Part shown: positions 1-11,205 of the stretch, piece by piece
Position numbering within the stretch: the first letter of the stretch is position 1
Layout: every line of letters begins with the position of its first letter
DNA from: Crotalaria pallida
Taxonomy: Eukaryota > Streptophyta > Magnoliopsida > Fabales > Fabaceae
Direction: 5' to 3'
Assembly (NCBI GenBank): GCA_037953625.1
Contig: CM075651.1
Span: 131,592,501-131,656,500 of the forward strand
DNA: 64,000 nucleotides
The notes under the pieces: model-generated
What the model was told of the DNA's origin: nothing
The model's input: only the letters and a program-made list of their open reading frames with translations
Database searches by the model: none
Translations under genes and position numbers: made by a program

Positions 1-1005
1 TGCACGCTTCCCTTTGGTCTCTTGGGTCTTCTTGTCATTCTTCTTCAAGAATGTGGCACATTCCATTCTTATGTGACCAACCCCACCACATTCATGACAC
101 TTAACTCCATCATTGGTACTCTTTTCTCTTTGTTTGGAGTCTTTGGTTCTCTTGAAATTGGATGAAGATCCACCTTTCTTCCCTTTGAAGAATTTGTTGA
201 ATCTTTTCACAAACATCCCAAATTCTTCTTGATTTGGTTCACCATCGGAATCTCCACTTGTAGAGCATTCTTCAACTTCTTTTGTAGCTTTGGTTGAAGC
301 TTTGAGTGCTATGCTCTTTTTCTTTTTGTCCGATTCCTCATGCATCCCAAGTCTTGTAAGCTCCATCTCATGCTCTTGGAGTTTGCCAAACAAAGTGGCT
401 AAGTCCATGCTATTTATGTCTCTTGATTCCTTGATGGCGGTTACCTTGGGTTGCCAACTCCTATCAAGACATCTTAGAATTTTGTTAGTAGTTTCACCAT
501 TGCGAAATACTTTTCCCAAGGAAATCAAATGATTAACAATGTGAGAGAATCGCTTTTGCAAGTCACTAATGGTTTCATTTGGCAACATGTGGAACAATTC
601 ATATTCGTGAGTTAGAGAATTCAATCTTGCATCTCTAACCTCACTTGTTCCCTCATGTGTGACTTGCAAAGTATCCCACATTTCTTTTGCCGATTTACAT
701 TGGGAAACTCTATAAAATTCATCATGGGATAGAGCCGAAAAGATGATGTTTTTAGCTTTTAAATCAAATGAGACTTTTCTCTTTTCATCATCATTCCAAC
801 TACTCCTTGGAATTTCAACAATTTCATCATTTATTTTCTTTTTGGGAATGAAAGGACCATTTTCAATTGCATCCCAAATATCCATATCAATTGCTTCAAT
901 AAAAACTTTCATGCGAGTTTTCCAATAAACATATCCTTCACCATTAAATAGTGGAGGACGGTTTATTGAAGCTCCTTCTCCACCAAAGTTATTGCTAGAG
1001 CCCAT
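1..1005 (-). CDS. Copia retrotransposon gag (5' part of gag-pol), cut by window edge
   Basis: An open reading frame runs from an ATG at 1005 leftwards off the window with no stop. The protein begins MGSSNNFGGEGAS and continues with a UBN2-type gag region (PLFNGEGYVYWKTRMKVF, residues about 18-35) typical of Ty1/Copia gag. Near residue 300 lies a zinc knuckle, CHECGGVGHIRMEC, with perfect C-x2-C-x4-H-x4-C spacing, the nucleic-acid-binding motif of the capsid protein. Protease, integrase and reverse transcriptase would lie beyond the left edge. The start is supported by a methionine-tRNA primer binding site about 55 bp upstream and an LTR directly before that. No nonsense codon was seen in the part present. 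Whether the full element is intact cannot be judged here. Confidence 0.85.
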   Translation of the reverse strand, partial: MGSSNNFGGEGASINRPPLFNGEGYVYWKTRMKVFIEAIDMDIWDAIENGPFIPKKKINDEIVEIPRSSWNDDEKRKVSFDLKAKNIIFSALSHDEFYRVSQCKSAKEMWDTLQVTHEGTSEVRDARLNSLTHEYELFHMLPNETISDLQKRFSHIVNHLISLGKVFRNGETTNKILRCLDRSWQPKVTAIKESRDINSMDLATLFGKLQEHEMELTRLGMHEESDKKKKSIALKASTKATKEVEECSTSGDSDGEPNQEEFGMFVKRFNKFFKGKKGGSSSNFKRTKDSKQREKSTNDGVKCHECGGVGHIRMECATFLKKNDKKTQETKGKRA

Positions 1006-1060
1006 TAAGTTTCCAAAAGGATCTTTTTCGAAAAAGTTGTTACACTCGATCTTTCGACCG

Positions 1061-1073
1061 AGCTCTGATACCA
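1061..1073 (-). other. Primer binding site (initiator Met tRNA) of the left-edge Copia element
   Basis: The minus strand reads TGGTATCAGAGCT, the usual plant Copia primer binding site complementary to the 3' end of initiator methionine tRNA. It lies two bases after the LTR end and fixes the orientation of the element as minus. Confidence 0.85.
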
Positions 1074-1075
1074 CT

Positions 1076-2620
1076 TGTTGGAAACCAACAAGCGGGCTAA
1101 GCAAATACTAGAGGGGGGGTGAATAGTATTTTGAAGCACTAATACCAAATATTTCGATTGATAATTGAAGAATGGAGCTAAGACTGAGTTTTCTGGAATC
1201 AGACACAAAAGACTCGAGTCTTTTGTGAAATACTCGAGTTTTTCAGTGATGAACAACTCGAGTCTTTTCTGAAATACTCGAGTTTTTCCTATCAGATAAC
1301 AGAAAAACCAGAAACGAAAATTCAGCAATTTAACTCAAATCAATTCAATAATAAACAGGAACTTATCCAACAGAATAGCAAGCAATCTAAATAACTTTTA
1401 AACACAAAGATTCCTTGAACTTGCTACCTAATTGTATAAATCCTAATTGATTGAAATGACTTAAGTCTATTGAGCTAGAAAGTAGATTAAAATCAATAAA
1501 CCAACACTCAAGCAATTTTATCCTGGTTCACTCCAACAATGAGCTACATCCAGTCCTCCTAATCACTTAGGAGTTTCTACTAATAATCAAATTGTTAGAA
1601 ATTACAAAGGATTGCTTGAGAATGGCCTCACTCAACCTAACCCTTTCAAGAGTGTACCAAACTCTTGATTTCTACCCCAATTTGATTCCGGTGATTGAAG
1701 AACTCTTCACAAAGCTTCCTTGAACTCCCTTCAAGAAACTCCACCGGACTAGGAACCTCCTAGTCTTGTGCTTGAGAACCTCTCAAGACTTCCAACACCC
1801 TAAGCCACTTAGGGTTTGCTTGGGAACAATCCAAGACTTTGAATAATCAAGCTTTTTGTATGTGTATTACTAATCTCACAATGGATTAGCACAAATAAGC
1901 ACAGCTCAATGTAAGAATTGAGGCCTAAAAACTCAACTTGGAATAAAATGACAATATGAGTGAGAAGTTGAGCTTTTTGGGAATTAACACTTGAGAAGAG
2001 GAAATTAAGAAAGCTTGAATCAATATGATCTTGTTGTCTTGTTTGTTCTTGCACAAATTCAAAGAGAAATTTTACAATCAGGTTCTGAATTGCTCTCTTA
2101 GGTTGGATGAGACTCAAATGCCCTCAATTGGGTTTTTGAGTCTCTCCAACGTTCATTTTTGCTGACTGGACAAAAATACTCGAGTCTTTTGGTAAATACT
2201 CGAGTCTTTTTGGTCGGTCACGAGTGAATTGGTGCACGAACCAGACTAACGGTCATATTTACTGACCTGGCACAAATACTCGAGTTTTTCTATAAATACT
2301 CGAGTATATACTCGAGTCTTTATCAAAATACTCGAGTATTTTGATCAGATATGGGAAAAATTATTTTTCAATTTTATTTTTCCTCTCAAGTATTAATTTT
2401 TGGTCAATCTCAACTTAATAAACATATAAAAATTTATTCCTAGAAGAGACTAACTATTTCTACCCACTCTCAACCACTCTCAACATAAATTAGAAATTTA
2501 CAATTAATATTTGATTGAGAATGATTGGACACTTGTCTTCTTTTCTTGACTTCTTGTTGATGTTGATGTTGCAATATCTTCAAGGCATGATTTGTTAATT
2601 ATTTTGTCATCATCAAAACA
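1076..2620 (-). mobile_element. 5' LTR of the left-edge Copia element
   Basis: On the plus strand the segment starts TGTTGGAAACCAACAAG directly beside the primer binding site and ends CATCATCAAAACA. Read on the element's own strand it begins TGTTTTGATGATGACAAA and ends TTGGTTTCCAACA, a form known from long plant Copia LTRs. The left end is firm; the right end at 2620 is chosen from the terminal TG/CA and this resemblance. The second LTR lies outside the window, so identity and target duplication cannot be checked. The LTR carries ten exact copies of the palindrome ACTCGAGT in two clusters (1212-1283 and 2178-2337), usually followed by a T run. Confidence 0.7.
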
Positions 2621-3093
2621 TAATCTACCTAATTAGGAGCATTGAATTCACACCCTTGACATTGCTTATGAATAATGAAGGTATGAGGCAACTTCTCAAT
2701 TCAGAAAACACAGCTAAACATACACAATTTTGCACTAAGTCCCCCTTTGGCTTAGTAGCACATAAGTTATTAAATCATACACAAAACCATTGAAAAATCA
2801 TACTAGAGGTTGCATTAAGGACAGTTTTTTGGTGCAAGGTTGGAGGCCACGAATTGGTAAGTAAACCTCCACCAAATTCTCTCAATTCAATTCCTATATC
2901 AAGTTAAGGTTGCATAGAGTAGATTCTAATAATTAGTTTGGTTAATATTGGCCAATTAATAGCTCAATAATAAGGTGAAAGCAGGAGGAAACCAAGTAAT
3001 TCTAGAAATTGGAGTTGTTGTCCAAACTTAGAAACAACCTCAAATCCTTAAATCTTTTGATTGTGTTGCAAATAACTTCACTTTCATGTAAGG
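2621..3093. other. Unassigned sequence
   Basis: I see no reading frame, RNA gene or clear repeat. The stretch lies between the Copia LTR and the solo LTR whose target duplication (TAAGG) starts at 3089. Confidence 0.5.
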
Positions 3094-5690
3094 TGTAACA
3101 TCCTAGAAATTAATATTAAAATAATAAATTTATAAAATAATATATAAATATTTATTTAAGGATAGGAGTAAGCCTTATAAATTGTATAAGGGTAGTGAGG
3201 TAATAGGAAACATGGGCCGACCTAGTATATAGGTATAGGACCTCGGACCGATCCCGGCCGAGCTAAATAGGTTCACATGCGGAACCTGTGTCAAGCTCGG
3301 ATTAGCCAACCTCAGCGCACCTCACAGTATCATCCGAGAAGGAAGCTCGGACTACTGCTATCCCTACATACCGAGCCGACGTGTCCTAGCCGACACGTCC
3401 TAGCTCCTCCGTGCCAGCTCATGTTGAGCTGTTGGTCCCTTGGTTTTCATACCATCCGTACGGTACTATCCTTCACTTTATGTCATTGTCATTGCTTTAT
3501 GTCACTATCATTGTTTTATGTCCTTTTCAAGTCACTATTCATGGCTTCCTCTAGAAGCCAATGAATCCTAGCCACATGTTTTGGCTTCTCATGGAAGCCT
3601 CCAATGAGGACCACACAAATATTCCCCCCTAAATGAATAAAAGAAAATCCCAACACATAACACAACACTTTTTTACTTCTCACTTTCATTCTTCTTCTCC
3701 TACGTCTCTTTCTCTCTTTCTCTTTGGAAATCCAGCAACCAAAACCCCAACATACTTCCTCTTTCCCTCTCTTCTCACGAGCTCTCTTCCACCCAACCGG
3801 AGACCTCCTTTCTGCCGTCTTCTCTTCCGTCCCGGACGCCCCTGGACCGCTGTGGAGTTCGTGTGTAGCTTGGTGGAGTTGTGGCAGCTTGGAGGAAAGG
3901 ATTCAAGGGGGTAAGCTCAAGGTCAAGCAACAAGGAAAGCCATTCTCAAGCTCTCAACTCTTATCTCTCACGGTTTGAGGTAAGGAGTGAGTGTTACCTC
4001 TACTTGAGTTTGGGTTTCTAGGGTGCTCATAAAGGGTACTAAGAGTGGGTGTAGATTAGGGAATGGATATAGGTTAATGATAGAAAGAAGAGGTAAAAAG
4101 GGTAAAGGGAACTAATGAATGAACTAGAAACATGAGATTGAAGTAGGGAGGAATATTGATTTATGCTATATGTTGACATTTACATGATGGATTGGTTGAA
4201 TGCTTTTATTCTTATTGTTGTTGTTGTATAGGTGTTTATGAACTTTGTTGTATAAATGTTTATGAGCTTTGATATTTGTTATTTATATCTGTGGCCGAGC
4301 TGGGCCGAGCTGGGGAGAGGTTGCGAATGGGTTGAGAAAATGGTAAATATGGATAGTAGGGGAGATAGAGTAATAAGTTAGATAATGAGAAAGGTTAAGG
4401 GAAAAGGGGAATGGTTAAAGGGTTGAGCCGAAAGAGGCCGAGCTAAATAAATGGTTAAAAAGACTAAGAGGTTGAGCCGAGATAGGCCGAACTAATATGG
4501 TTAAAAGGATAAGAGGAATAAAAGAGAAATGGTTGTGTGATCGGGTCATAGCAGACGCGTACCGGGTGCGTGCATTGATCGCGTCAGGCGCATACTGGGT
4601 ATGTGCAGCTGTAAGACGGGTATTGGGTACTCGCAGTTATGATTCACACAAGGTTCCGAGCACGGAATCGGTGGGATGTGTTCCTGGTCATAGCAGACGC
4701 GTACTGGGTGCGTGCATTGATCGCGTAAGTCGCCGAGATGCGCCGCTGTAAGACGAGTACTGGGTGCTTGCAGTTAGGGACACTCCTTACTCCATAGAAT
4801 GATCGACGGAAGTGCTCCTGGTCATAGAAGACGCGTACTGGGTGCGTGCATTGATCGCGTCAGACGCATACCGGGTATGTGCAGCTGTAAGACGGGTACT
4901 GGGTACTCGCAGTTATGAACACTCCGATATCCGACTTTAAATGGTGTAAGACATGCACTGGGTGTATGCATCCGAGAAGAGTAAAAGATTGTAAACTACG
5001 TGAAAATAGAATAATGAGTAATGAATCCGAGATAGAGGAATGGCTTACCGAGGTAAGTGGATAGTGGCCGAGATGCCTAGTGTAAGAATTAAGGAAATAG
5101 TATAAGGGGAATCGATATGATGTGCCGAGGTATAATTAATAGGCAATGGATAAGCTGAGTAACGATGTGAGCCGAGCTAATTGATGTTGTATGATGTGAG
5201 CCGAGCTAAAGGATGATGCATGCATGTGGTTTTGATTACTTGTTATTATATGCTAACTGTCTACTTGTGTTTGGCTTGGTAGTTCGGTATGTCATTTTAG
5301 AAACTGCTTACTTAAGTTCTGTGTAATGCTCACCTCCTTACCATTTTTCAGGTACTGAGCCCGAGCAGACGCAGTCCCCGGCCGAGCAGGTTCACTCTGC
5401 CTCACAGGGAGAGTAAGTCATTTAGAGTCAGATAGCTGATGGGGTCTCGGCCAGTTGGGCCGAGCTAAAACAATGTTTTGTATTTTTGATTTGTCGAACT
5501 GAATGTACTTACACTTATACTTTATGTATCTGATATATTTAAGTCTTCCGCTTTATTAACTCTGATGTATTTTGGTATTAATGGAAGAAACAGTTATTTT
5601 GGTAATTTATTATATTCGTGATTTATAAAAAGAAAATTTAAATCCTAATTTTGGGGGTATTTAAGGGTAATTATTATATAGGGTGTTACA
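3094..5690 (+). mobile_element. Solo LTR, Ty3/Gypsy Tekay-type, with target duplication
   Basis: The segment starts TGTAACATCC and ends GGGTGTTACA and is flanked on both sides by the 5-bp direct repeat TAAGG (3089-3093 and 5691-5695). No internal region or second LTR is present, so it is a solo LTR of 2597 bp left by recombination between the two LTRs of a former element. The termini match those of the Tekay elements further right. The plus orientation is inferred from the order of shared features, for example the stretch before TTTTTCAGGTACTGAG near 5341-5357. It is rich in the words GCCGAGCT and GCTCGG and holds an internal tandem repeat. Short reading frames at 3277-3978 and 4497-4751 are in repeat sequence and are not genes. 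Confidence 0.9.
4545..4968 (+). repeat. Tandem repeat of about 134-142 bp inside the solo LTR
   Basis: Three units begin with GTCATAG(C/A)AGACGCGTAC at 4545, 4687 and 4821. Each unit contains shorter imperfect sub-repeats around the theme (A/G)TACTGGGT(G/A), so the array has a nested period. The third unit decays after about 4968. Confidence 0.85.
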
Positions 5691-6213
5691 TAAGGGAGAA
5701 GTTATTCTTATTATTAAATTAGTAATTTTATAGCTCAAAGTATAGTTTAACCATTCAAATTACTTAAGAATCAAGTAATTATGCATTCCCAATGTAAGTT
5801 TCATAAAGTAGTCTATTTTTTTTATGAATTTGAAAAATTAAATACACCCAGCTAACTTTTTTAATAAATATAAAATTAGTTTTATTTTAATTTATTTGAG
5901 ATTGTAAGGAGTATTATATCATAACCATCTTTGACTCTTCGTAGCACTAGAGTCAAGACAATGGGTCAGATTTGAGTATCATAACCCAAGTATATATCAT
6001 ACTACATTCTTAAAACTCACCTTTTGTTTTTTACGTCATCAATTTTTTAGCATACTCTCTTAACTAATTCAATATTTCAATCCTTACATATACTTTATAT
6101 TTTAAGAGAAGCCTCATATATATATGCTTTTAACCAATGAAAAAAATATTATTTTTGCCAAGGATATATGCTTATACAAACATATGAGCTTGTATATGTT
6201 AAGGCTAAATATA

Positions 6214-6390
6214 TGAGAAAATAGTTATGCATCGATACTGTAAAGTTTTTTTTTCACCACCTGTGCATCATCTACTATACACATATTTATAGCTATTGAC
6301 TTTTAGTTAAAAATAATATAAATGAATGATAGATGATAATTCGGTAGAGTAAAAAATTTTGCTTCGTCAATACACACTCATTAATTTCTG
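6214..6390. mobile_element. MITE-like element
   Basis: The ends form an imperfect inverted repeat: AGAAAATAGTTATGCATCGA at the left, and at the right the complement of CGTCAATACACACTCATTAA. The same terminal pattern (GATAATGCAnnGACAGTnTAAA) recurs at 31089-31262 and in part near 7036-7165 and 19870, so it is a small family. Confidence 0.45.
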
Positions 6391-7035
6391 AAAATATATA
6401 CTCATATGCTTATATAAACCTATTTTTTCTATATAAGCATGCATGCTTAACCTTAGCACATACTATACTCTCTAATATAAACCTTTTGACTAAGACGATG
6501 TTTTCTCCCTACCCGATCTAATAGAATCTAAAAACTACATCCGGCAAAGAAATCCGGCCCGATTTTAAAGCGGGTTTAAACTCTTAAAACGTAGCCCGAA
6601 TAGATCTCGGACTTTTATAGCCTGAATTTTAAAACCCGAATCTGTCAAACATCCTGGTAGTCCGCTTTAAAAAAGTCCGATTTAGTGTAAAAAGATGACC
6701 CGCTCCCCGATTTAATAAGATGGTTTTTGTCCCGAATTCTATCCGGGCTTTTTTAGCCTAGCCTGGTCTTCGCCCGAGGCCGAAACGGATCGGCCCGAAC
6801 CCAGCCAGATAGCCCGGATTGCTACCTCTACTAAAAACCTACTAGATTGGAGATCAGCTTGCTCATAAATTTTAAAAATCCACCCACTTTCAAGCTCAAA
6901 TAATAAGTTTTTGGCCTAAGTAAGAAAAATTTGAATTTCATTTTTTTCCCAAACATGATCAAGTAAACAAAATTACCACTTAAAAAAAAATTACCACTTT
7001 TAACATCCACTTTATTTTTAAATAAATAAATAAAT

Positions 7036-7165
7036 AGAACATTAATAGTGTAAAAGTTTTTTACACTATTAATGCATCATTTATCTATTTATTATCATTG
7101 ATTTTTAAATAAAAATAATACAAGTAAATGATTGATGATGGTATCATTAATTAAAAAAAAAAACC
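7036..7165. mobile_element. MITE-like remnant with a perfect 15-bp hairpin
   Basis: A 15-bp inverted repeat, ATTAATAGTGTAAAA and its complement, is separated by only a few bases (7041-7073). It is followed by the family's typical inner segment (GCATCATTTATC...AATGATTGATGATGG). It resembles the elements at 6214 and 31089. Confidence 0.4.
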
Positions 7166-7378
7166 GTAACCGTGTAGCTTAACGTTAACCTTCTTTGTTT
7201 CTGTACGGTAAATCCAATCACTTTCCCAAACCCTGTTAGTTTAACGTAACCCCCCTCCTTCTCTTCCTCCTATTCAATTGCTTTGCATTGATCTTCATCA
7301 AATCCACCACCAAAACCATTCAACCCTCCCTAAAAATCAAAACTTTATTTCTTTTCTTCCTGAATTACCCTCCTATAG

Positions 7379-10300
7379 ATGGGTAGAAGGACTGGATTAT
7401 TTGATCTGGAAAAACACTTTGCATTCTATGGTGCATACCACAGCAACCCAATTAACATAGCAATCCATGTTCTCTTTGTTTGGCCAATCTTTTTCACTGC
7501 CCTTATGATCCTTTATTTTATCCCTCCCTTTTTCAACATCCCAAATTGTGAGTTTTTTCTATGGGGGAACCACCATGTTGTGTTGGTTTGGAATGTTGGC
7601 TTCCTTGTTGCTTTGACATACTCAGTTTTTTATGTTACTTTGGATTTTAAAGCTGGTTCCTTGGCTGCTTTGCTTTGTGTTTTTTGTTGGGTTGGTAGCA
7701 GCTTTGTTGCAGCACAGCTTGGGTTTCCTCTTGCTTGGAAGGTAATCAATCCACCTTAGCTTATTGGGTTTTACTACAGTAGAACTTTTTAAATTTCTTT
7801 GGGTACCATCATTTTATTAGTTTCAGTACATGTCATATCAGTTCTAAATTTTAAGACATTATCATTTTAGTACTTGAATTTGTAAATAGTGATCATATTC
7901 GTCCTCGAAATTATAATCTATCACTCAAATTCTGGGACCAATGCGAGTGGTGCTTGGAATTTTAAGTACCTATATGATTGATATTTATACTTTTAGGGAT
8001 TAAAATTATAATTTCTCTTGCTAGGGACTAGGATGATAAGTAATTATTATTTGAGGGACTAATATGGTGGTTTACTCATGTTTTATTGATATGCAAATGT
8101 AAATGTAAATGTAAATGTAGTTTTATTTTTGTTTCTTTTTTGTGAATTTCATGCTGTTTCATTTTAGCTGCCAGTGACAGCCACATTTGTTTGTCATCAG
8201 TGACTCCACTTATTAGAGAAAGACACATGTTTTCCTGTATTTGTCTCTTTTTGTATCTGTCAAATTATCTGAGAGTCAGTAACTATTAGGGTTGGAAACT
8301 ACATTAACTAGCAGTGTTTAAGATAGAGATGGAAATGAATAAGTCGAAGTTTTGTTCAGCATTTTGTGAACTAAAAACTCCATATCATGTTGAGAAACTG
8401 GAACTTAATGAAAGAGTTTGTGAAAGCCTAATTAAGATGCAATAACAACTACAGCAACAAATGGGCCTTGTTCTATTCAGTGGAGTCAGGTACATGGATC
8501 GGTCATTGCCACTGGGTCCTGATGTTTTCTTTTGTTGGACTATTCTCCATTTGATTAATTTTTTCACTAGAGCCTTTATTGGTCTTCTCTTCTCATGACA
8601 AAACCGCCTTCTACTCAACAAGTACTGTACTTTTCCTCAAATACATAGTTTCTAATCTTGTCTTGTCTTGTATATGGGTATGTTCACTCATCCTCCTCAA
8701 CATTCTTATCTCCAGTACCGATCTACAGTACCGTGAAGCACCGTTGGTCTTATAGATGTGTGTGGTAGAATTTACCTTTGAGTTTGAAAGACATTTTAAG
8801 ATCACAAGTTATACTTTAAGCATTTCTCTTCTCATGCCATAACGACCTTCTACTCAATAAGTATCATTTGAACTTTTGTCTCAAATACATTAGTTCCTAA
8901 TCTTGTCTTTTCTTTTATATTGTTACGTTCACTCATCCTCTTCGACATTCTTGTCTCCACTACCATTAAGCACCATTGGTCTTATAGACGTGCGGTAGAA
9001 TTTTCCTTTGAGTTTGAAAGACACTTTAAGATCACAAGTTATACTTGAAGCATTGCTCCATTTAATCCACTTAGCTTGAATCACATCACATGTATGACAT
9101 CCTCATTACTTTATAAGATGGATCCAAGATACTTAATCCTTGCAACTTGTGGTATGAGCGATCTCCGAATTTACCTCCAAATTCATCACTATTCACTACT
9201 TTGTCTTACTAAACTTGTATTTTAATCTTAAAAAAGGGCGGCTCGGGCTCCCACCTAGTGAGGTATGGGGAGGGTAGATTGTTTGTAGCAGCCTTACCCT
9301 CCATGCAGAGAGGCTATTTCTAGGATTTGAACCTGTGACCTCCAGGTCACAAGGCAGCAACTTTACTGTTTGTTAAGGGTCACCCTCAACTTGTATTACA
9401 ATCCTATTCAACTTTCAACCAAACCCTTTGATTCTAAAGCTTCTCTCCACAAATCAAGTTCAGATTTTACTCATTCTTTTGGCCTCATCAAAACAAAATA
9501 TTTAAGATGCACCAAAAGAAAATACTTTGATCTATATACATATGGATTCTTCATTTGATATGCACCTAACCCGGGACACATTAAGTTCTTTGGGTCTTCA
9601 ATTTATCAACGAGTATATTGCAGGAGCAGGTCAATGTCTAGTTCCATAATCTATAAATGTTGCAACAAAGATATACAGTATTTAGAACCTTATGTCCTCA
9701 CAGTTGTTATCGTATTTCTTAGAAAAACAGGAGAATGGCTTAGTGAGAAAATTTAGATAAAGGGAGAGGGAGTGTGAATAACATGCTCCATACATAACCT
9801 TAGTTACCCTACAAAGGCTAGGAGTCATTTAGTGTGACACTTTTCAATAGAGATTTTCCAAGATTCTAACAAGGTTGAGAATGGTGCCTGGTATTGCTAG
9901 TGAAAGCTGTTCTTACAAATGCATTGAGAATTAAGACTACTGAAACTGAGTTATTTTTTTCTTAGTATCATTTTTTCATGTAATAATGGGTTAATATCTT
10001 ATTCGTTGTTCTGCTGTCTGGCTTGTTTCCCTCCTTTTGCTATTATTGCAATTCTAACCCCTCCGCTGAAACCCTCCCCAGAAGATTCTAATCTTCTAGG
10101 GCTAATATCATAGCATCATGCCTTAGGGATAGCTTCCTCTGCTGACACTCAATAGCTATGCACTATTTTCTTTAGCTAGATAGAATAATGCTAAAGATTA
10201 AAGATATTGTCAACTTTAGATAGGAAAAACTATTTGCTTCGTGCATGACATCAACTATACATTTGTCACTTTTCACTTTTCAATCTCAGTTCTCATACAA

Positions 10301-10777
10301 TCTCATCTGTAGGTTGTTCTAGTGGCTCAGCTAGTATGTTGGACAGGGCAGTTCATTGGTCATGGAGTATTTGAGGCAAGTATTTATTATGAATTTATGA
10401 TAACTCAATCCCTGACTTTCTGTTTATTATATGCTTTTGAGATTAGTTTTTGTTCACAGAAACGAGCACCTGCTCTTTTGGATAACCTTGCTCAGGCCTT
10501 TGTAATGGCTCCTTTCTTTGTATTGCTGGAGGTAGTGTACTTATAATTTTCATATTTTTCCTATTATTGTTTGTTCTTCTTCATGGTTTTCTGCCATTCC
10601 TTAATATTTTAGTTTGTTGCTTGAATTTATTTGTTACGTCTGGTGCTTTGTTTGCTGTAGGCTCTCCAGACTTTATTTGGCTATGAGCCATATCCAGGGT
10701 TTCATTCAATTGTGCAAGCAAAAATAGAAGCTAACATCAATGAATGGCAAGAGAGTAAGCAGAGACTAATTTCTTAG
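7379..10777 (+). CDS. MPO1-like (DUF962) endoplasmic reticulum membrane protein, four exons
   Basis: Spliced exons are 7379-7741, 10313-10375, 10460-10531 and 10661-10777 (stop TAG), giving 204 residues. All junctions fall between codons. The protein matches the DUF962 family, whose yeast member Mpo1 is an Fe(II)-dependent dioxygenase of 2-hydroxy fatty acid alpha-oxidation at the endoplasmic reticulum. The plant role is inferred from that. Visible features are the histidine-rich N-terminal signature (HFAFYGAYHSNPINIAIH, about residues 11-28) with candidate metal-binding histidines, about four hydrophobic membrane segments, and the conserved GHGVFEKRAPALLDNL block across the exon 2/3 junction, then LFGYEPYPGF. 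Length is usual for the family. Intron 1 (2571 nt) is full of old LINE and SINE sequence. Intron 2 (84 nt) has a GC donor (GAG|GCAAGT). Intron 3 is 129 nt. An alternative donor in exon 4 (GAGA|GTAAGC) could join to CAG|ATGAAG at 10817 and give a different C-terminus ending near 10887. Confidence 0.88.
7805..8085. mobile_element. Degenerate MITE-like inverted-repeat element in intron 1
   Basis: The left end (ACCATCATTTTATTAGTTTC) and the complement of the right end (AACCACCATATTAGTCCCTC) are imperfect inverted repeats, with the recurring wording of 'gggactaa' elements inside. It is decayed, and the boundaries are approximate. Confidence 0.35.
8587..9055 (-). mobile_element. RTE-type LINE remnant, duplicated in tandem, in intron 1
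   Basis: Two diverged copies of about 235 bp (about 8587-8821 and 8822-9055) stand head to tail. On the minus strand they resemble the C-terminal part of plant RTE-type LINE reverse transcriptases. Words such as FKLKGKFYRT..RPMVL and EIRMLRRMSEHT..DKTRLE can be read across several frameshifts. LINE-derived sequence may continue to about 9580 around the inserted SINE. It has no coding capacity now. Confidence 0.55.
9231..9387 (-). mobile_element. Au-type SINE with target duplication, in intron 1
   Basis: On the minus strand the segment reads AGTAAAGTTGCTGCC..GTGACCTGGAGGTCAC, then the RNA polymerase III B box GGTTCAAATCC, then AGCCTCTCTGCATGGAGGG TAAGGCTGC, and ends in a T run. This is the layout of the widespread plant Au SINE. 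It is flanked by 19-bp imperfect direct repeats starting AACTTGTATT (9212-9230 and 9388-9406), which mark a target duplication. It sits within the older RTE LINE sequence. Confidence 0.85.
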
Positions 10778-11072
10778 CTTCTGCTCGGGTTTGTGTATCT
10801 TTACTTGTTTGAACAGATGAAGAAAAGCCAAAAGTTGTCATAGGTATGGATTGCATTGGTATGTATGCTTTTCTGGATAATTCTTAATTTGTTTTCCATA
10901 CAATTGTACAGCTTTGTAAAGAAGTCAAGACAGCAATAATACCATGGTTATGCTAATTCATGTTTTCTTATAGAAGCATCAACCTTTTATGTCAAATGCT
11001 CTTTGTTGATATTGTTCTGGTGCTCTTGGATCCATGAATCCTTTTTAATTAATTTATGCTATTTCGGGTTTC

Positions 11073-11205
11073 AATTGGCGAAACAATTGAGAAGGATATG
11101 GCAATCAATGCCTTATCAAAAGACATGATTTATGATAGGCCTTTATGGCGTCGTTTGATCATGTAGCCGACCCCACCTAGTGGGACAAAGGCTTAGTTGT
11201 TGTTG
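11073..11205 (+). mobile_element. 5'-truncated RTE-type LINE tail with target duplication
   Basis: The segment ends with GTAGCCGACCCCACCTAGTG, then GGACAAAGGCTTAGTTGTTGTTGTT, the well-known 3' end of plant RTE-type LINEs with a TTG-repeat tail instead of poly-A. It is flanked by a perfect 19-bp direct repeat, TTATGCTATTTCGGGTTTC (11054-11072 and 11206-11224). Only 133 bp of the 3' end was inserted, as is typical of 5' truncation. Confidence 0.88.

Larger units (their letters stand above)
5696..7378. other. AT-rich intergenic region upstream of the MPO1-like gene
   Basis: There is no gene here. It holds a MITE-like element at about 6214-6390, a second member with a hairpin at about 7036-7165, and a stretch at about 6500-6835 rich in CCCGAATTTTAAA-like words that looks like a degenerate dispersed repeat. 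The final 180 bp (CT-rich, before the ATG at 7379) would be the 5' UTR and promoter of the next gene. No unambiguous TATA box was identified. Confidence 0.5.

Noticed and set aside
3277..4751. Several 84-95-residue frames that could suggest a gene in the solo LTR
   Set aside because: The LTR borders and target duplication are perfect, the frames are not conserved in style, and those near 4497-4751 follow the tandem repeat.
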